Shown one piece after another: positions 40,801 through 50,258 of a DNA stretch of 64,000 nucleotides. The notes beneath the pieces were generated by a model, which ran no database searches, was not told where the DNA came from, and saw only the letters and a list, made by a program, of their open reading frames with translations. This stretch comes from Takifugu bimaculatus (taxonomy: Eukaryota > Chordata > Actinopteri > Tetraodontiformes > Tetraodontidae), in the NCBI GenBank assembly GCA_004026145.2, contig CP034975.1:25565361-25629360 (forward strand), in the 5' to 3' direction. Every line of letters starts with the position of its first letter. Position 1 is the first letter of the stretch. Made by a program: the position numbers and the translations under genes.

Positions 40801-43800
40801 TCTAGTGGCATTTTGGGAGGACATTTCTATGGCCACCATCAAAGCAGCAACCCAGAACATGATCTTTCCTAGTCCAGGATCAAGTGCCATTCTGAAAAAG
40901 AAGGAACATGAGAAGGATAGTAAAAAGACCAAGAAGGAGAAGAAGAAAAGGGAAAAGGCAGAGGTTCGTCCGAGAGGTAACCTATTTGGAGAGATGGCAC
41001 AGCTTGCCATGGGAGGACCTGAGAAAGACACAATCTGTGAGCTGTGTGGGGAATCTCACCCTTACCCCGTCACCTACCATATGAGACAGGCTCACCCAGG
41101 TAAAAACACCATACATGACATTTTGTTTATTCATCAGATATCATTTTGATCGAAGTTTTTTTTCTAAATTACAAACTGATCCTTCATTTTCCATTCTTGC
41201 ATTGCTTTGTTTTTTTCTTTTGCTAGGTTGTGGCCGCTATGCTGGAGGCCAGGGCTACAACAGTATAGGCCATTTCTGTGGTGGCTGGGCTGGTAACTGT
41301 GGAGATGGAGGCATCGGAGGGAGCACCTGGTATCTGGTTTGTGACCGCTGTCGGGAAAAATACCTCAGAGAGAAACAAACTGCTGCTCGGGAAAAGGTGA
41401 TGGTGCAGAACTTTGTGTTCCCGCAGAATTGTCTATTTTTACTGCTTAAACTTGAATCGGGCTCAATTTGTTTGTTTTTGCCAGGTTAAGCAATCAAGGA
41501 AAAAACCTCTGCAGGTGAAAACTCCAAGGGCACTGCCCACTATGGAGGCCCATCAGGTGATTCGAGCAAATGCTTTGTTCCTGCTGTCACTCAGCAGTGC
41601 GGCTGAGCCCAGCATGCTGTGCCATCACCCTCCCCGGCCTCTGCACTCCCAGCTGCTCCCCAGCCTCAAGGAGGGAGTATCAGATGAACCCCCAAACAAA
41701 ATGGGCTGTCTGTACCTCCAGACACTAGCAAGGTATTTTTAGTATGTTTTATCCAGGACATAAACTCCAACACTTAAAAGGATTGTAAAATGATGAGAAT
41801 GTCTTCCACTCTTCTCTCACCCTTCAGGCAACACACTGAAAACTATGGCGCCTACCCAGATGATAACCTCTTTCAAGATGAGATGCGATATTTACGCTCA
41901 ACATCTGTTCCTGCACCCTACATTTCAGTCACACCAGATGCCTGCCCCAATGTATTTGAGGAGCCAGAGAGCAACATGAAGTCAATGCCCCCTAGGTGAT
42001 ACTGTGATTTAGGAATGTTCTTCTGGCCTTTTATTTTATTTTCTATTCCCAGTTTATCAAAATATTTTCTCTTTCAGCCTTGAAACCAGTCCAATCACAG
42101 ACAGTGACACAGCAAAGAGAACCGTGTTTCAGAGGTCTTACTCAGTTGTAGCATCTGAGTATGACAAGCAGCACTCTCCTTCTCCTGCCCGGGTCAAAGC
42201 TGTTCCTAGACGCAGGGTCCACAGTGGTGATGCAGGTAACAGAAATTACTCTGTGTAAATAATGTTTACTCAAAGAAACATGATGTATCATCTGTAAGTA
42301 ACACTAACCCTGCGTATTACACAGAGGTGGGATCTTCGCTCTTACGACACCCCTCTCCAGAGCTATCCAGACTGATCTCAGCACATGGCTCACTCAGTAA
42401 GGGGGAGAGGAACTTCCAATGGCCGGTCTTGGCTTTTGTTATTCAGCACCATGATTTGGAAGGTCTTGAAGTGGCCATGAGGCATGCACTGAGGAAGTCT
42501 GCCTGCAGAGTGTTTGCTATGGAGGTATGCCTGCGATATTTACTCAAGTATGGGCATTTAACTAGACAATGGCTGCAGTCAATGATGTGGTAGATTTATG
42601 TAAATGTGTCGTTCATGAATAGAAATTCCACTCTTGTTTTCAGTCATAAGACTAATTCTCTATGTCTGTCAGGCATTCAACTGGCTGCTGTGTAATGTGA
42701 TCCAGACCACGTGTCTGCATGACATCCTCTGGCACTTTGTAGCATCTCTGACTCCATCACCATTTGAACCCGAGGATGAGGAAGATGATGAAAACAAGGG
42801 GAAACAAAGAAATTGTGGAACAGGTAATTCCAACTGAGTGATTAAGCATCAACATGGAAACATGCAGCAGGCGTTTTGCTTTACTCTTACATTTTCTAAT
42901 TAGGAACACCTCCACCTACAGGAAAGAGACCTTGGGGTTTGTGAACACCCTCTGTCAGACATTGTTATTGCTGGGGAGGCAGCTCATCCACTCCCCCACA
43001 CCTTCCACCGCCTCCTTCAGACTATCTCTGATCTCATGATGTCACTTCCTAGTGGAAGCTCACTTCAGCAGATGGCACTAAGGTACAGTTTGTAAATTTT
43101 TAGTATCAACCCACAACTAGCTTTTCATATTTTCGTTTTCACCTGATGAAACTTGAGAAATCATTTTTAGTTGAAGTGTTCATGTAGATTTTATGGCAAT
43201 GTAATCGAGTGCTTTGTTCTTTTAGGTGCTGGAGTCTCAAGTTTAAGCCTTCTGATCACCAGTTTCTCCACCAGAGCAACGTTTTCCATCACATAAACAA
43301 TATCTTGTCCAAGTCAGATGATGGGGACAGTGAAGAGAGCTTTAACATCAGTGTACAGTCAGGCTATGAAGCAATGAGCCAGGCAAGACAAATTACTACT
43401 AATCCACTAGTACATGTGATTTGTATTCCTGGCCGGTAGTAACAAAATAAATTGTAAATATTGTTTAGTTTGCATCTCTATCAATGGCATTGTGATCATA
43501 AAACGTATGTGATTATAGGATCTATGTATGGTGACCTGTCTGAAGGACCTGACCAGTGTAGTAGACATCAGGACATCCAGCCGGCCTGCCATGATCGGCA
43601 GCCTTACAGATGGTTCTACAGAGACCTTCTGGGAATCTGGAGACGAGGACAAGAACAAAACCAAGAGTGTCACGATCAGCTGTGTAAAAGGCATTAATGC
43701 TTCCAATGTGTCTGTTCATGTAGACAACTCCAGAGATCTTGGGGTAAGACATTAACACCATGTTCATTCTGAGGTAAAACACTGCTTGTTATAGTGTAAA

Positions 43801-46800
43801 TGAAATGCAACAGAAATCAGAATTGAACTGTGGTAAGTGCTGTGGTTGGGTGCTGATGGTTTTCATTTGACCATTTGTTATATTTTCCTTATGTCTACAG
43901 AACAAAGTAACATCAGTGACATTCCTTTGTGGAAAAGCAATAGAGGATCTCTGCAGAATCAAGCAGGTATGTGGCTGTTTTTCCATTCTTGCAGAGATTT
44001 TGTTTCACTATTGGTTGACATATTTCAGGTGCTGTAATGACTCTTTTAGAAGTAACTGACTAGAAACCATGTGTCCTTCCTTTCAAGGTCGACCTTGATT
44101 CACGTCACATGGGCTGGGTGACAAGTGAGCTTCCTGGCGGGGATTATCACGTAATCAAAGTTGAACTGAAAGGCCCAGAGAACACCCTCAGGGTTCGTCA
44201 GGTGAAAGTCCTTGGTTGGAAAGATGGTGAAAGCATTAAGATTCTGGGCCAGATCTCAGCCAGTATGGCTCAGCAGAAGAACTGTGAGGCAGAAACGCTC
44301 AGAGTGTTTCGTCTCATCACGTCCCAGGTATGTCTCCATTTATTTATTCTCATTTCTTTTCTTTATTATTCCTCCCTACTCTATCTGTCATATTACAGGT
44401 TTGCTCATTGTCCTGTGCTGTATTTTTCATATAGGTCTTTGGAAAACTTATATGTGGTGATGCAGAACCAACACCAGAGCAGGAGGAGAAAAACTTGCTT
44501 TCATCACCTGAAGGAGAAGATAAGGTCAGCACTGACATTTAGCAAAAGTCAATTTCTAATGTGAATTAAAAACTTGTTACTTTTAATTACATACTCTGAA
44601 TTGTATTATCCATAGGTACCATCAGATGCAGACCTCAAAGAGCACATGGTGGGGATCATTTTCAGCAGAAGCAAACTAACAAATCTCCAGAAACAGGTAT
44701 TTGGCTCCGTGAAAGACTCACCATGATATTAGAAACTCCATTTTGCACTTATTGCATGTATTCGTCGGGATTTCCAGGTGTGTGCACACATTGTCCAGGC
44801 CATCCGGATGGAAGCCACGCGTGTGAGGGAGGAGTGGGAGCATGCCATCTCCAGCAAGGAGAATGCCAACTCCCAGCCCAGTGATGATGATGCATCATCA
44901 GATGCCTACTGTTTCGAGCTGTTATCCATGGTCCTGGCTCTAAGTGGCTCAAATGTTGGGCGTCAATATCTAGCTCAGCAGCTAACACTCATGCAAGATC
45001 TGTTCTCTCTGCTACACACGGCTTCTCCAAGAGTGCAGAGACAGGTGAGAGGGGGTACAAACCATTTGTATAGTACTACATTTTAGCCACATGCTTTTTG
45101 ATTACTTTAAAAGTGCTCTTATGTTTTCTTGTAAATCAGGTTATTTGTCTTTTAATGAGTAATTTTCTCTTTAAATCCAAATCTCAGGTCACCTCACTGC
45201 TTAGACGGGTCCTCCCAGAGGTCACACCAGTACGACTTGCCAGCATCATTGGGGTGAAGGCTCTGCCACCAGCAGACATCAGTGACATCATTCACTCCAC
45301 AGAAAAGGGCGACTGGAATAAACTCTGTATTCTCGACATGTTCTTGGGCTGCATTGCGAAAGCTCTCACTGTGCAGCTGAAAGCCAAAGGCACAACCATC
45401 TCTGGCACTGCCGGCATGGCAGTTGGTAAAGGCGTCACCACTGTCACACTACCCATGATCTTCAACTCCAGGTGAGTGAGCTGTGACCACACATCTTACA
45501 CTTGGTGACATTTTCTGTTCGGCCTGAACATTTTTTTTCGCAATGAATGAGATTTCTCCTTTTTTCCCCTCATTCTCAGCTACATTCGCAGAGGGGAGAG
45601 CCACTGGTGGATGAAAGGTTCTACTCCTCCCCAGATAGCAGAAATAATAATAAAACTTGTTAAAGACATGGCAGCTGTAAGTCACTATTTGTATTTTTAT
45701 ATTTTATTAATGGAAAGGCTCCAAAGGTGTGTACTTTTCTCAATCCTATCCTTTGTTTTAGGGGCATCTTTCAGACGCTTGGTCCAGAGTCACCAAAAAT
45801 GCAATAGCTGAAACTATCATAGCCCTTACCAAAATGGAGGAAGAGCATCGGTCTCCTGTACGGTGTATTGCCACCACAAGGGTATGGACTCAAATATTAT
45901 GAAAAGCACACTTATCAATCATATTCAAACTGGGGTAGCCACTGACATCAAACTCTATTTTCACAATTATATTTTCTTTTGCCTGATAGTTGTGGCTGGC
46001 ATTAGCTTCGCTTTGTGTGCTGGACCAGGATCATGTTGACAGACTTTCTTCTGGGCGCTGGATGGGCAAAGATGGACAGCAGAAACAGATGGTGAGCGCC
46101 ATATAATACATTAAGAGCTTCATTTTACGAAAGTTGGCCAAAACTGATTTCTTGCTAATCTATCACAGCCCATGTGTGACAATCACGATGATGGCGAGAC
46201 AGCAGCCATCATCCTGTGTAATATTTGTGGTAACCTCTGCACCGACTGCGACCGCTTCCTCCACCTGCACCGACGGACCCGCTCTCATCAGAGACAGGTC
46301 AGATGGAACATCAATCCTCCCATTTTTAGCACAGTTGTTGCTTTCACTTCTACAACATTTAATCTTGGAAGTTGATTTTGGATTGATATATGATGTATTC
46401 TCTCTGCTGCTGCGGACAGGTTTTCAAAGAAGAAGAGGAAGCCATAAAGGTGGACCTCCATGAAGGTTGTGGGAGGACTAAGCTCTTCTGGCTCATGGCT
46501 TTGGCAGACTCTAAAACAATGAAGGCCATGGTAGAGTTCAGAGAGCAAACAGGTAATTAAAATGTTTGAATGCAACTGATTTCATGACCCTATTGCATTT
46601 TATCTTGAATCTGAGCCATTTAATATTGTTGTAGGTAAACCAACGTCCAGCAGCTCTGATGCCTGCCGCTTCTGTGGTACCAGGAATGGAACTGAGCTCT
46701 CTGCAGTGGGCAGTGTCTGCTCAGACCCAGACTGTCAGGTAACCTTAACCGTCCAGTTTAAAAACCTCAGCAAGTACTTGTATGTATTTATGCATACATA

Positions 46801-48552
46801 AATATTAGCTCAATGGAAGCATAGCATAGTTCAGCTGTTAGTTATTATTCATTAGATTTGCAACAAATCACAATTTTAGACTTATAAGGCTGAATGCTGG
46901 TCAACCAAGTTTTGCTGTAGTAGAGAGTACCAGCCTCTCCCATTTGTCATTCAGGAGTATGCAAAGCAGGCCTGCAGTAAAACCCATCCTTGTGGACACC
47001 CCTGTGGAGGAGTCAAAAATGAGGAGGCCTGCCTCCCATGTCTGCATGGCTGCGACAAGAGCACGGGTTGCCTGAAACAGGATGCAGATGATATGTGTAT
47101 GATTTGTTTCACAGAGGCTCTTTCAGCAGCTCCTGCCGTACAGGTGACTCAGTTACTAAATATATGTCCTTTCCATGTAAATATTTCCATTCTGATTGTT
47201 CTGATCTAAAGATTAACTTGTTTTTTTTACCCAGTTGGACTGCACCCATGTGTTCCACCTTCAGTGCACTCGCCGCGTTCTGGAAAATCGCTGGCTTGGG
47301 CCTCGAATCACGTTTGGGTTCATGTTGTGTCCAATTTGTAAGGTACAGCACTCTATGAGCAATGACGAGACGAGAAAGGTTGTCCACATCATCTCTGATG
47401 TATCTCTATTTCATTTAAAAGCTCATCTTTGTTAAATAACACAAACTTTCTGTTTTTTTTTTCTTCTTGTTCTTTCAGAATAAAATCAATCACTCTGTGA
47501 TTAAGGACCTGCTTGATCCAATCAAGGAGTTGTATGAGGACGTAAGAAGAAAAGCTCTAATGAGGCTGGAGTATGAGGGTCTGCATAAGAGTGAAGCCAT
47601 CACAACCCCTGGTGCACGTTTCCACAATGACCCTGCAGGCTTTGCCATGAACAGATATGCATATTATGTCTGCTACAAGTGCAAGAAGGTATCATAGAAA
47701 AAAAATAGAGTTTAACTACTTGAGCTTCCACTAAATTTTTGAGGCTTGAAAATTGACGCTTGGTCTTAATTTCAGGCTTATTTTGGAGGGGAGGCGCGGT
47801 GTGATGCAGAAGCGGGTCAGGGAGATGATTATGACCCCAGTGAGCTGATTTGTGGGGCATGTTCTGATGTTTCCAGGGCTCAGGTGGGTAAAAACATGTG
47901 AAGAGCTGGGTGATAATGGCTAACCTGAAGGAAAATTATGGCACCGTTACTTTCCCTCAAACATGTCTGACTCCTGAGGGTATTGAAATGTATTGATTTT
48001 TGTTTTAAATAGCGTTAGTTTCTAAAGGAATTCATTTAGAATTTGCCCTCTGGGTGAATAAAAGTGACATCTCTGAGTGCCTCACCATTGTCAAGAATGC
48101 AAACTAGGATTTTTCCTAAAGTATTTGCTTTAAAATCTTGCACAAAAGTCTCATCAGTGATTGTTTACTGTCTCCGCCCTGACAGATGTGTTCCAAGCAC
48201 GGCACAGACTTCCTTGAGTATAAATGCCGGTACTGCTGCTCAGTGGCTGTTTTCTTCTGCTTTGGCACCACGCACTTCTGCAATGCCTGCCATGATGATT
48301 TCCAGAGAATGACAAGCGTACCCAAAGAGGAGCTGCCCCATTGTCCTGCAGGTGCTTATCAGCTCTGTTTACTGAACATGGCCAAAAAGAGTACGCACCA
48401 AAATAACTGGATTGTGTCTTTGCTTTTCTTTTATAGGGCCCAAAGGAAAACAGCTGGAGGGAACAGAGTGCCCTCTGCATGTGGTTCATCCACCAACAGG
48501 GGAGGAATTTGCCCTAGGGTGTGGGGTTTGTAGAAATGCCCACACCTTCTAA
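7858..48552 (+). CDS. mycbp2: E3 ubiquitin-protein ligase MYCBP2 (PHR1, Highwire, esrom)
   Basis: A giant neuronal E3 ligase that controls axon growth, synapse formation and axon degeneration, acting with the F-box protein FBXO45 and on targets such as DLK and NMNAT2. I traced 84 coding exons, listed in the segment entries below, totalling 14,311 nt with the stop. That is about 4,769 residues after removing one surplus base; human is about 4,640-4,680. The start is the ATG pair at 7858, matching the human MMMCAA opening. The order is N-terminal region, RCC1-like repeats, PHR1, helical region, PHR2, filamin-like fold, SH3-like region, Ser-rich disordered region, zinc segment, DOC domain, B-box-like zinc segment, RING-H2 and tandem-cysteine domain. 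All introns are GT-AG except intron 65 (GC-AG). Exon 63 is one base too long (see 42798). Close agreement with the human protein makes the assignment very secure. Confidence 0.98.
9845..13269 (+). other. mycbp2: mycbp2 intron 2, with repeats
   Basis: The longest intron of the gene, with no coding exon that I can support. It contains a poly-C run near 11549-11567, a dispersed repeat at 12225-12297 and a T-rich tract near 12777-12787. A 120-codon minus-strand open frame near 12975-13337 overlaps exon 3 and is a shadow. Confidence 0.7.
12225..12297 (-). repeat. Dispersed repeat fragment, copy 2 (inverted relative to copy 1)
   Basis: The reverse complement reads GGGCCCTGTGTGAGCATTTG and later CTCGGCAGTGCTCTGAAGG, aligning with 861-934. 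Sequence after it, up to about 12350, has the CTCCAGCACCTTCCCGC word common near the ends of fish short interspersed elements. The family name is not known to me. Confidence 0.6.
18942..24147 (+). other. mycbp2: mycbp2 exons 12-23: RCC1-like repeats
   Basis: Exons: 18942-19146, 19251-19415, 19551-19709, 19805-20009, 20129-20274, 20655-20765, 21074-21178, 22685-22804, 22902-22983, 23216-23333, 23471-23829, 23975-24147. At least four RCC1-type blades are readable: FSVGHDGSHALLVAEDGSVF, VAMGKAHTCVLTKNGEVWTF, VSCGFHHSVVLMENGDVYTF and VTAGSNHTAVLLIDGQVFTF. Exons 15-16 insert a cysteine-rich module (CMVCTVCGDCTGYGASC, then CGCGSGESGCSVCGCCKAC) likely to bind zinc. This region is reported to inhibit adenylate cyclase and to contact partners; the fish copy keeps all core residues I can check. 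Confidence 0.95.
24294..25606 (+). other. mycbp2: mycbp2 exons 24-29: first PHR domain
   Basis: Exons: 24294-24419, 24667-24794, 24910-25001, 25086-25220, 25336-25419, 25510-25606. The PHR fold is a beta-sandwich found in this protein family and in BTBD proteins. The hallmark words are all present: GGGWGYSAHSVEAIRF, GGLGLFGGRGEYTAKIKLFE, GWWYVAWARVSGPSSDCGSH and TTDDGVVFQFKSSKKSNNGT. No residue loss is apparent. Confidence 0.95.
25701..27721 (+). other. mycbp2: mycbp2 exons 30-33: helical linker region
   Basis: Exons: 25701-25893, 26712-26986, 27198-27419, 27530-27721. The translated product is rich in leucine helices (CFDSLLSILHWSWTTLVLGV and ECHNTFTACFHSFYPTPAL) with no named domain. It links the two PHR domains and is highly conserved with human. 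Confidence 0.93.
26040..26490. repeat. Decayed interspersed repeat in mycbp2 intron 30
   Basis: Two stretches look like worn copies of a common fish interspersed element. Near 26100-26215 is text resembling the 'gaaaacccactcg...gttcaaccactatgcc' arm. Near 26435-26470 is CTGGGATAGGCTCCAGCATT followed by a GACC/ATGA-type tail, as at the 3' end of many fish SINE/LINE copies. Divergence is high, so the family cannot be named. Confidence 0.45.
28082..29021 (+). other. mycbp2: mycbp2 exons 34-37: second PHR domain
   Basis: Exons: 28082-28288, 28373-28504, 28618-28796, 28879-29021. Diagnostic words are WNTGNGSPDAICLTVDKPGV, GVCVYGGGGIHEYELEVL, VKYAVRLRNYGSRTANGDGG and GQIPQILYYR. Exon 34 ends at a GTCAGT donor, slightly unusual but canonical GT. 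Confidence 0.95.
29102..30706 (+). other. mycbp2: mycbp2 exons 38-44: central region
   Basis: Exons: 29102-29202, 29294-29512, 29611-29833, 29938-30056, 30162-30249, 30376-30425, 30534-30706. Conserved words include DIPELLSSSSLFSMLLPLI, TIEFDPQCGTAQPEDVLRLL, LFSLETASDYVKDEKA and HSGILGKGLALSHSPTILEA. The part around IEFDPQCGTAQ to FYGFKCVAVGYEF resembles a ZZ/HECTD-type beta-sandwich, but I know no firm function. Exon 43 is only 50 nt. Confidence 0.92.
30814..32108 (+). other. mycbp2: mycbp2 exons 45-49: filamin/Ig-like domain
   Basis: Exons: 30814-30958, 31077-31283, 31629-31684, 31755-31870, 32011-32108. A filamin-type Ig fold is readable: CGWPATVVVQTKDQYGDVVH starts it, and DGTYSANWTPGAVGLYTIHV then DGIEIDAGLEVEVKDPP end it. 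A loop of about 50 poorly conserved residues (exon 46) is inserted in the middle. In the family this lies in the region linked to RAE1 binding. Confidence 0.92.
32325..36752 (+). other. mycbp2: mycbp2 exons 50-54: SH3-like region
   Basis: Exons: 32325-32441, 32819-32959, 35222-35443, 36413-36545, 36627-36752. Two SH3-like (bacterial-SH3 type) segments seem to be present: DSAGLRVRSHPSLQSDQIGV to DGVWLRLNDETVKKYVP, and GPSGHNIRSCPNLRGIPIGM to EGSWVQLDKNSVVEFC. The 2.26-kb intron 51 (32960-35221) contains a candidate extra exon listed separately. Exon 54 carries TPPPSPFSV, a proline-directed phosphorylation-type motif. Confidence 0.92.
34144..34221 (+). other. mycbp2: Candidate 78-nt cassette exon in mycbp2 intron 51
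   Basis: The acceptor TTGCTCAG at 34136-34143 and the donor CAG/GTGAGT at 34221-34222 bracket exactly 26 codons with no stop. The segment begins SVFNASQGVRDLG and ends LTVFPPQ. It is phase 0 at both ends, the same phase as exon 51's donor and exon 52's acceptor, so inclusion would keep the mycbp2 frame. No neighbouring intron stretch combines both signals and an open frame. Without transcript data it remains a prediction. Confidence 0.55.
37861..41396 (+). other. mycbp2: mycbp2 exons 55-58: Ser-rich disordered region and zinc segment
   Basis: Exons: 37861-38064, 38839-38943, 39465-41099, 41227-41396. Exon 57 is by far the largest (1,635 nt). Its first half is Ser/Pro/Arg-rich with SDSHSRSHSPNHNTLQ-type motifs and PPRERSKSDSYTLDPDTLRK. 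The second half is conserved (PSVAECARAVFAAFLWHEGI). A Lys-rich helix follows. A zinc-type segment spans the exon 57/58 junction: CELCGESHPYPVTYHMRQAH, then CGRYAGGQGYNSIGHFC and WYLVCDRC. Exon 55 encodes a poly-Ser tract. Exon 56 (35 residues, GSSRNLASRERVHKN) has no clear human counterpart that I recall and may be an optional fish exon; exons 54 to 57 all join in phase 1. Confidence 0.9.
37959..37994 (+). repeat. mycbp2: Coding TCC microsatellite (12-Ser tract) in mycbp2 exon 55
   Basis: Eight TCC codons, one TCT and three TCC codons encode twelve consecutive serines between QPP and LVHSPFVFG. The near-perfect repeat is prone to length change; changes by whole codons would keep the frame. 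Confidence 0.9.
41485..43082 (+). other. mycbp2: mycbp2 exons 59-64: region between zinc segment and DOC domain
   Basis: Exons: 41485-41732, 41828-41995, 42078-42235, 42325-42524, 42673-42823, 42922-43082. Conserved words include TPRALPTMEAHQVIRANALF, QDEMRYLRSTSVPAPYISVT, LLRHPSPELSRLISAHGSLS and AFNWLLCNVIQTTCLHDILW. Exon 63 ends in an acidic stretch and is one base longer than the frame allows. Exon 64 best begins at 42922 (ERDLGVCEHPLSD), matching the human EKDTRVCEHPLSD; an in-frame acceptor 18 nt upstream (42904) is also usable. Confidence 0.88.
42798..42801 (+). other. mycbp2: Apparent one-base insertion (G run) in mycbp2 exon 63
   Basis: Exon 63 (42673-42823) is 151 nt, although its acceptor is phase 0 and exon 64 must be read from phase 0 to give VCEHPLSD. 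As written, the frame after DENKG gives KQRNCGTG and then meets a stop in exon 64. If the four Gs are counted as three, the frame reads ENKGNKEIVEQ and joins ERDLGVCEHP, matching the human pattern ENKTSKENSEQ-EKDTRVCEHP. All other exons are intact, so a homopolymer error in the assembly is the likeliest cause, with a real variant as the alternative. Confidence 0.85.
43226..44524 (+). other. mycbp2: mycbp2 exons 65-69: DOC/APC10-like domain
   Basis: Exons: 43226-43382, 43519-43743, 43901-43966, 44088-44327, 44435-44524. A DOC (APC10-type jelly-roll) domain is clear: RPAMIGSLTDGSTETFWESG, VSVHVDNSRDLGNKVTSV and HMGWVTSELPGGDYHVIKVE, then RVRQVKVLGWKDGE. In other ligases this fold helps substrate binding. 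Intron 65 has a GC donor. Confidence 0.94.
43383..43518 (+). other. mycbp2: GC-AG intron of mycbp2 (intron 65)
   Basis: Exon 65 must end at 43382 (AMSQ) because exon 66 continues with LCMV and the lengths of exons 64+65 sum to whole codons. The bases after it are GCAAGA, so the donor is CAG/GCAAGA rather than GT. The acceptor GATTATAG is standard. GC-AG introns are a known minority class of U2 introns and often permit alternative splicing. Confidence 0.85.
44616..46091 (+). other. mycbp2: mycbp2 exons 70-75: helical region before the zinc modules
   Basis: Exons: 44616-44696, 44778-45044, 45188-45471, 45580-45676, 45762-45881, 45990-46091. The product is almost identical to human here (HMVGIIFSRSKLTNLQKQ, ATRVREEWEHAISSKENANS, DWNKLCILDMFLGCIAKALT and GESHWWMKGSTPPQIAEIII). 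No named domain; it probably forms an armadillo-like helical scaffold. This is inference. Confidence 0.94.
46169..48552 (+). other. mycbp2: mycbp2 exons 76-84: B-box-like, RING-H2 and tandem-cysteine catalytic end
   Basis: Exons: 46169-46297, 46420-46552, 46635-46738, 46955-47143, 47235-47342, 47479-47688, 47776-47883, 48186-48351, 48437-48552. Exon 76 holds a B-box-like zinc segment (CNICGNLCTDCDRFLHLHRR). Exons 79-80 hold the RING-H2 (DDMCMICFTEA, CTHVFHLQCTRRVLE, CPIC). Exons 82-84 form the tandem-cysteine domain of RCR ligases, which relays ubiquitin between two cysteines and esterifies Thr or Ser. Counting back from the C-terminus, the two catalytic cysteines of human (4520 and 4572) correspond to the Cys at 47800-47802 (GEARCDAEAG) and at 48258-48260 (VFFCFGTTHF); both are kept. 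The protein ends RNAHTF, as in human. Confidence 0.96.
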
Positions 48553-49760
48553 AGAAGTTTTTACTGAAAACCAGTTTGTTTACTGTGATTTCTGCCTGTG
48601 GCTGAAGCTCAGTCGTGAAGCTCAGCTCTTGCATGGCCGGGTCTCCTGGACACTGGACCAAGTTTCTGCTCTGCGCCAAGAGTTCCCAGGTCTGCTCTTG
48701 CTGACGTCAGTGCCCAGATCTCTGCTAAGGACGTGCTGTGGCTCATGTGGATTCAGAGTAATAAGAAATATGAACAATAGAATTTAAATTAAAAAAGACA
48801 AAAACAAAACTGTGACGTGTTTGCATGCAGCCGTTGTATTCCCTCGGCTTCTATAACGTTGCACTCCTCCCGATCAGTAACGTGTACCAGGATAAACATT
48901 GGACTGAAATGATCTGCTTAAAGGCTACTGTGGGGCACAGTGGGGTTAAAAAGAACAGGCTGTATTTCCAATGACTTTCATGAATTTAAGATATATGTAA
49001 ATTTTTTTCATAATCTTGTACAGTATTCTCCACTGTCAAGTACATCAAGGTTTGAAGGACAACACAAGATGAGTTGGGGGATTTAAAGTATGGGAGGAAA
49101 ATAATGTATGATTTATCTAATCCTGTATATAATGATACTATTCAAAATAGCTGTATTCTGAAGTTGCTACTCTTCACCTACTGTTTTGTTTGATATTCTG
49201 GGTTATGTTTTGAGCCAGAACTTTTAATGAAGTGCAATACTGGGTGTGCCTCCAATTTGCAGCTGTTTAACCTATAGAATGTATGTCGATAAATGCCACT
49301 GTACATTTTTATACATTAGGCAGTTGTAATCCCCCTCCTCTAAATGTTGGTTCTCTTCTGTTGTCTGGATGTGCAAAGGAAGACCCTGGCACCTGCACTG
49401 ACGTAAGATGGATGAAAAATCTGTTTGCAGTTCTGTCAAAAAAGCAAGAAAACCCAAAGGAAAACAAAATAATGAAAAAATGCAGTGATGCTGAATACAG
49501 CTGAATGATTGGAGGGGCCAGTTTTCACACCAAATAAAATTGTGCACCTGTAATGCTTTTTCTTAGGAGGCATGGAGTTCAGTGGTTAGGAGAAGGGAGT
49601 GTAGATAAAAAGCAGCTGCTGTTATATATTAAAAGCTTAATACTTGTGAATCTGCTCTGTAATATCTGTGGTGGATGGAGTTGAATGGTAATAAACCAGG
49701 TTCTCTGTTTCACAAAGTAATACAGTTTTTTTTTTTCAATAAATGAAATGTTGCATTTAC
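48553..49760 (+). terminator. mycbp2: mycbp2 3' UTR with polyadenylation signals
   Basis: AATAAA signals occur at 49533-49538, 49690-49695 and 49738-49743, so the 3' UTR is about 1.0-1.2 kb with alternative ends. No open frame in it resembles a protein. From 49760 to about 50250 I see nothing recognisable. Confidence 0.65.
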
Positions 49761-50258
49761 GTATTAAAGCTATGTCATATTGATGATATATTTCACTACA
49801 TTTCCCATCAGGACTTGGGAGCAGCGTATCTCAACAGAGAGGAGTAAAATACTAAAGTGTATCACTACCAGTCTTCCTGCTGTCGTAAAGAGACGTCAGG
49901 TCCAACGGAAACTAAACATTTGTACTACACATTTTGATGAATAAAACTGCATTTTGATTAAGTTTAATAGGAAAAAACAGATATGAAGAAATCAAACTAT
50001 TATTAGGCGATATTTAAGGTACTTAAAATTTGTTCTTGTTGAAGATTTTCTTGGGGGGAAACAGGGTGAGACTTATGTCAATATAATTCCACCAAAATAT
50101 GTCCTGAAAGTTTTTTTTTGGAAGTCAAAGATGTGAAAATGTGCCATCCGAGAAAAGTATTTAGGGGGGACTTTTTCTTTCTTTGTATTTCTAATAGCAA
50201 ACGTGTAAGTCATCTTCACATCACTCGGGATCTTTACACACAGCCATTTCGTATTGTG

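Noticed and set aside
39479..41149. 556-codon open frame taken as a single-exon gene
   Set aside because: It is mycbp2 exon 57 plus a few intronic codons; the real borders are 39465 and 41099.
42836..43039. Alternative frame giving RNTSTYRKETLGFVNTLCQ as the true coding of exon 64
   Set aside because: It is out of frame with the highly conserved VCEHPLSD and LPHTFHRLLQTISDLMM segments, which lie in the next frame.
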